Assembly (NCBI GenBank): GCA_044368575.1
Contig: JBIPPH010000060.1
Coordinates: forward strand, 1 to 7,016
From: JABMMZ01 sp044368575
GTDB lineage: Bacteria; Bacteroidota; Bacteroidia; NS11-12g; UBA955
Length of the DNA: 7,016 nt
Direction of reading: 5' to 3'
The position numbers and the translations under genes were made by a program. Below the pieces are notes generated by a model, which saw nothing but the letters and a program-made list of their open reading frames with translations, had not been told where the DNA came from and did no database searches. Shown piece by piece: positions 5,998 through 7,016 of this stretch (within the stretch, counting starts at the first letter, position 1; every line of letters begins with the position of its first letter).

Positions 5998-7016
5998 ATG
6001 ATGAAGCTGCAAAACTGTATAATAGGCTTTTGTATGATTGTGTTTGGAAGTAGTCTCCAAGCCCAAAACTCTATTGGCAGAATTGACAGTTTAACGCATC
6101 TGTTCATGGAGCAAACCATGAGTCAGCCTTTGGGGAATTTAAGTGCTGAAGAGGTCTTGAATTTAAGCGAAGAACGTTTCAATCAATTGGCGGCTCAAAT
6201 GGGTACAAGTATACCTTTTAAATACGATGCCTCTGTGTTGATGCAAATGACATACATGAAGCACCCCAACAGTACATTTTTAAGCAAGGCCTGGTCGCGC
6301 AAAAATCTTTATTTCAGAGTCTTTGAAGAAGTGCTCGACAAAAAAGGCATGCCTGATGAGATCAAATATTTATCGATAGTGGAATCTTTGTTAAGCGCTA
6401 ATGCCGTTAGTTGGTGCGGTGCTACAGGCTTGTGGCAATTCATGCCTGCCACAGGCAAAATGATGGATCTGCAAATCAATGAAGATGTAGATGAGCGCAA
6501 AGACATTTATAAAAGCACAGAAAAAGCCTGTGACTATTTATTGAGTATGTACGGCCTCTACCATGATTGGTTGTTGGCCTTGGCTGCTTATAATGGTGGC
6601 CCGGGGAATGTCAATAAAGCCATAAGGGCTTCAGGGGGCAAACACACTTTTTGGGAAGTGAAAAAATATTTGCCAAAAGAAACACAAAACTATGTACCGA
6701 AGTTTTTAGCCACAGCCTTTCTAATGACCTTTTCGCCACCAACCGCCTCAAGCAATAACTTGTTGCAAGCCCATGAAACTTTGGTGCCGGTATACATGTG
6801 TTGCAAGGTAGATATGAAATTGGTTTGTGCCTTAGTGAACGTGTCTGAAAGCGAACAACTTGAATGGAATAGCGCATACAAAAGCGGCATCATCCCTGAA
6901 AACACAGACAATAAAAAAATCGTGTTGCCCTATCAAAAAGCCATGCAATTGGCCGAGTGGCAAGACAGCGTATACACCATTAGCAACAATGCGTTTAACC
7001 CTGAAGACTTCATTCA
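5998..7016 (+). CDS. mltD: MltD-type lytic murein transglycosylase, 3' end outside the window
   Basis: This enzyme cleaves the MurNAc-GlcNAc bond of peptidoglycan with formation of a 1,6-anhydro product. There are two consecutive ATG codons (5998 and 6001); the first is taken because the predicted transcript starts near it. Numbering below is from the ATG at 6001. Residues 1-21 are a signal peptide (IIGFCMIVFGSSLQA-QN). It has no lipobox Cys, unlike the lipoprotein MltD of E. coli, so a soluble periplasmic enzyme is expected. The SLT domain spans about 100-220, with catalytic Glu128 in LSIVESLLS, then GATGLWQFMPATG (140-152), DERKDIYKST and LALAAYNGGPGNV (192-204). All core motifs are intact. 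From about 261 a segment (VPVYMCCKVDMKLV to VLPYQKA) sits where related proteins carry a LysM-like region; it is poorly conserved and has three Cys. The frame is open for 338 codons from 6001 and runs off the right edge, where further LysM domains may lie. Confidence 0.92.
   Translation, partial: MMKLQNCIIGFCMIVFGSSLQAQNSIGRIDSLTHLFMEQTMSQPLGNLSAEEVLNLSEERFNQLAAQMGTSIPFKYDASVLMQMTYMKHPNSTFLSKAWSRKNLYFRVFEEVLDKKGMPDEIKYLSIVESLLSANAVSWCGATGLWQFMPATGKMMDLQINEDVDERKDIYKSTEKACDYLLSMYGLYHDWLLALAAYNGGPGNVNKAIRASGGKHTFWEVKKYLPKETQNYVPKFLATAFLMTFSPPTASSNNLLQAHETLVPVYMCCKVDMKLVCALVNVSESEQLEWNSAYKSGIIPENTDNKKIVLPYQKAMQLAEWQDSVYTISNNAFNPEDFI

Noticed and set aside
5573..6119. Open frames opposite the ald N-terminus (5573-5920, plus) and across the ald/mltD gap (5883-6119, minus)
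   Set aside because: They overlap strongly supported genes and promoters in the wrong frame, and their translations look like shadow sequence.
6309..6911. Three minus-strand open frames opposite the transglycosylase
   Set aside because: The plus-strand frame carries every catalytic motif; the reverse frames have no recognisable content.

Overview
The window looks like a piece of a chromosome from a Bacteroidota bacterium. Three things point there. The gene starts are preceded by the TAnnTTTG (-7) element of that phylum, in two cases with a TTG exactly 20 bp upstream, and Shine-Dalgarno sequences are mostly absent. The coding regions are moderately AT-rich. The first gene encodes a large secreted beta-rich protein of the kind seen among gliding-motility-associated and type IX secretion substrates. 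No tRNA, rRNA, insertion sequence, CRISPR array or phage gene was seen.

Layout: positions 1-1630 hold the 5' part of a secreted surface protein on the minus strand. Its frame is open for 543 codons and runs off the left edge. Positions 1808-2809 (minus) encode an unrecognised 333-residue exported protein that carries the same 14-residue motif twice. A compact 81-bp divergent promoter region separates it from a plus-strand pair: Xaa-Pro aminopeptidase (2891-4189) and a MarR-family regulator (4198-4644) that starts 8 bp after the peptidase stop. The regulator ends tail to tail with a minus-strand alanine dehydrogenase-family gene (4645-5877); their stop codons abut with no base between them. 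A 120-bp divergent region with one good promoter per direction then leads to a plus-strand MltD-type lytic transglycosylase (from 5998) that runs off the right edge.

The genes do not form an obvious dedicated system. Three products (the surface protein, the repeat protein and the transglycosylase) are exported to the envelope or beyond. Two (the peptidase and the dehydrogenase) are cytoplasmic enzymes of peptide and amino-acid turnover. The only clear operon-like unit is peptidase plus MarR regulator. The points most worth a second look are the dehydrogenase, whose expected catalytic histidine position reads glutamine, and the duplicated motif in the unrecognised exported protein. I found no convincing undescribed system.
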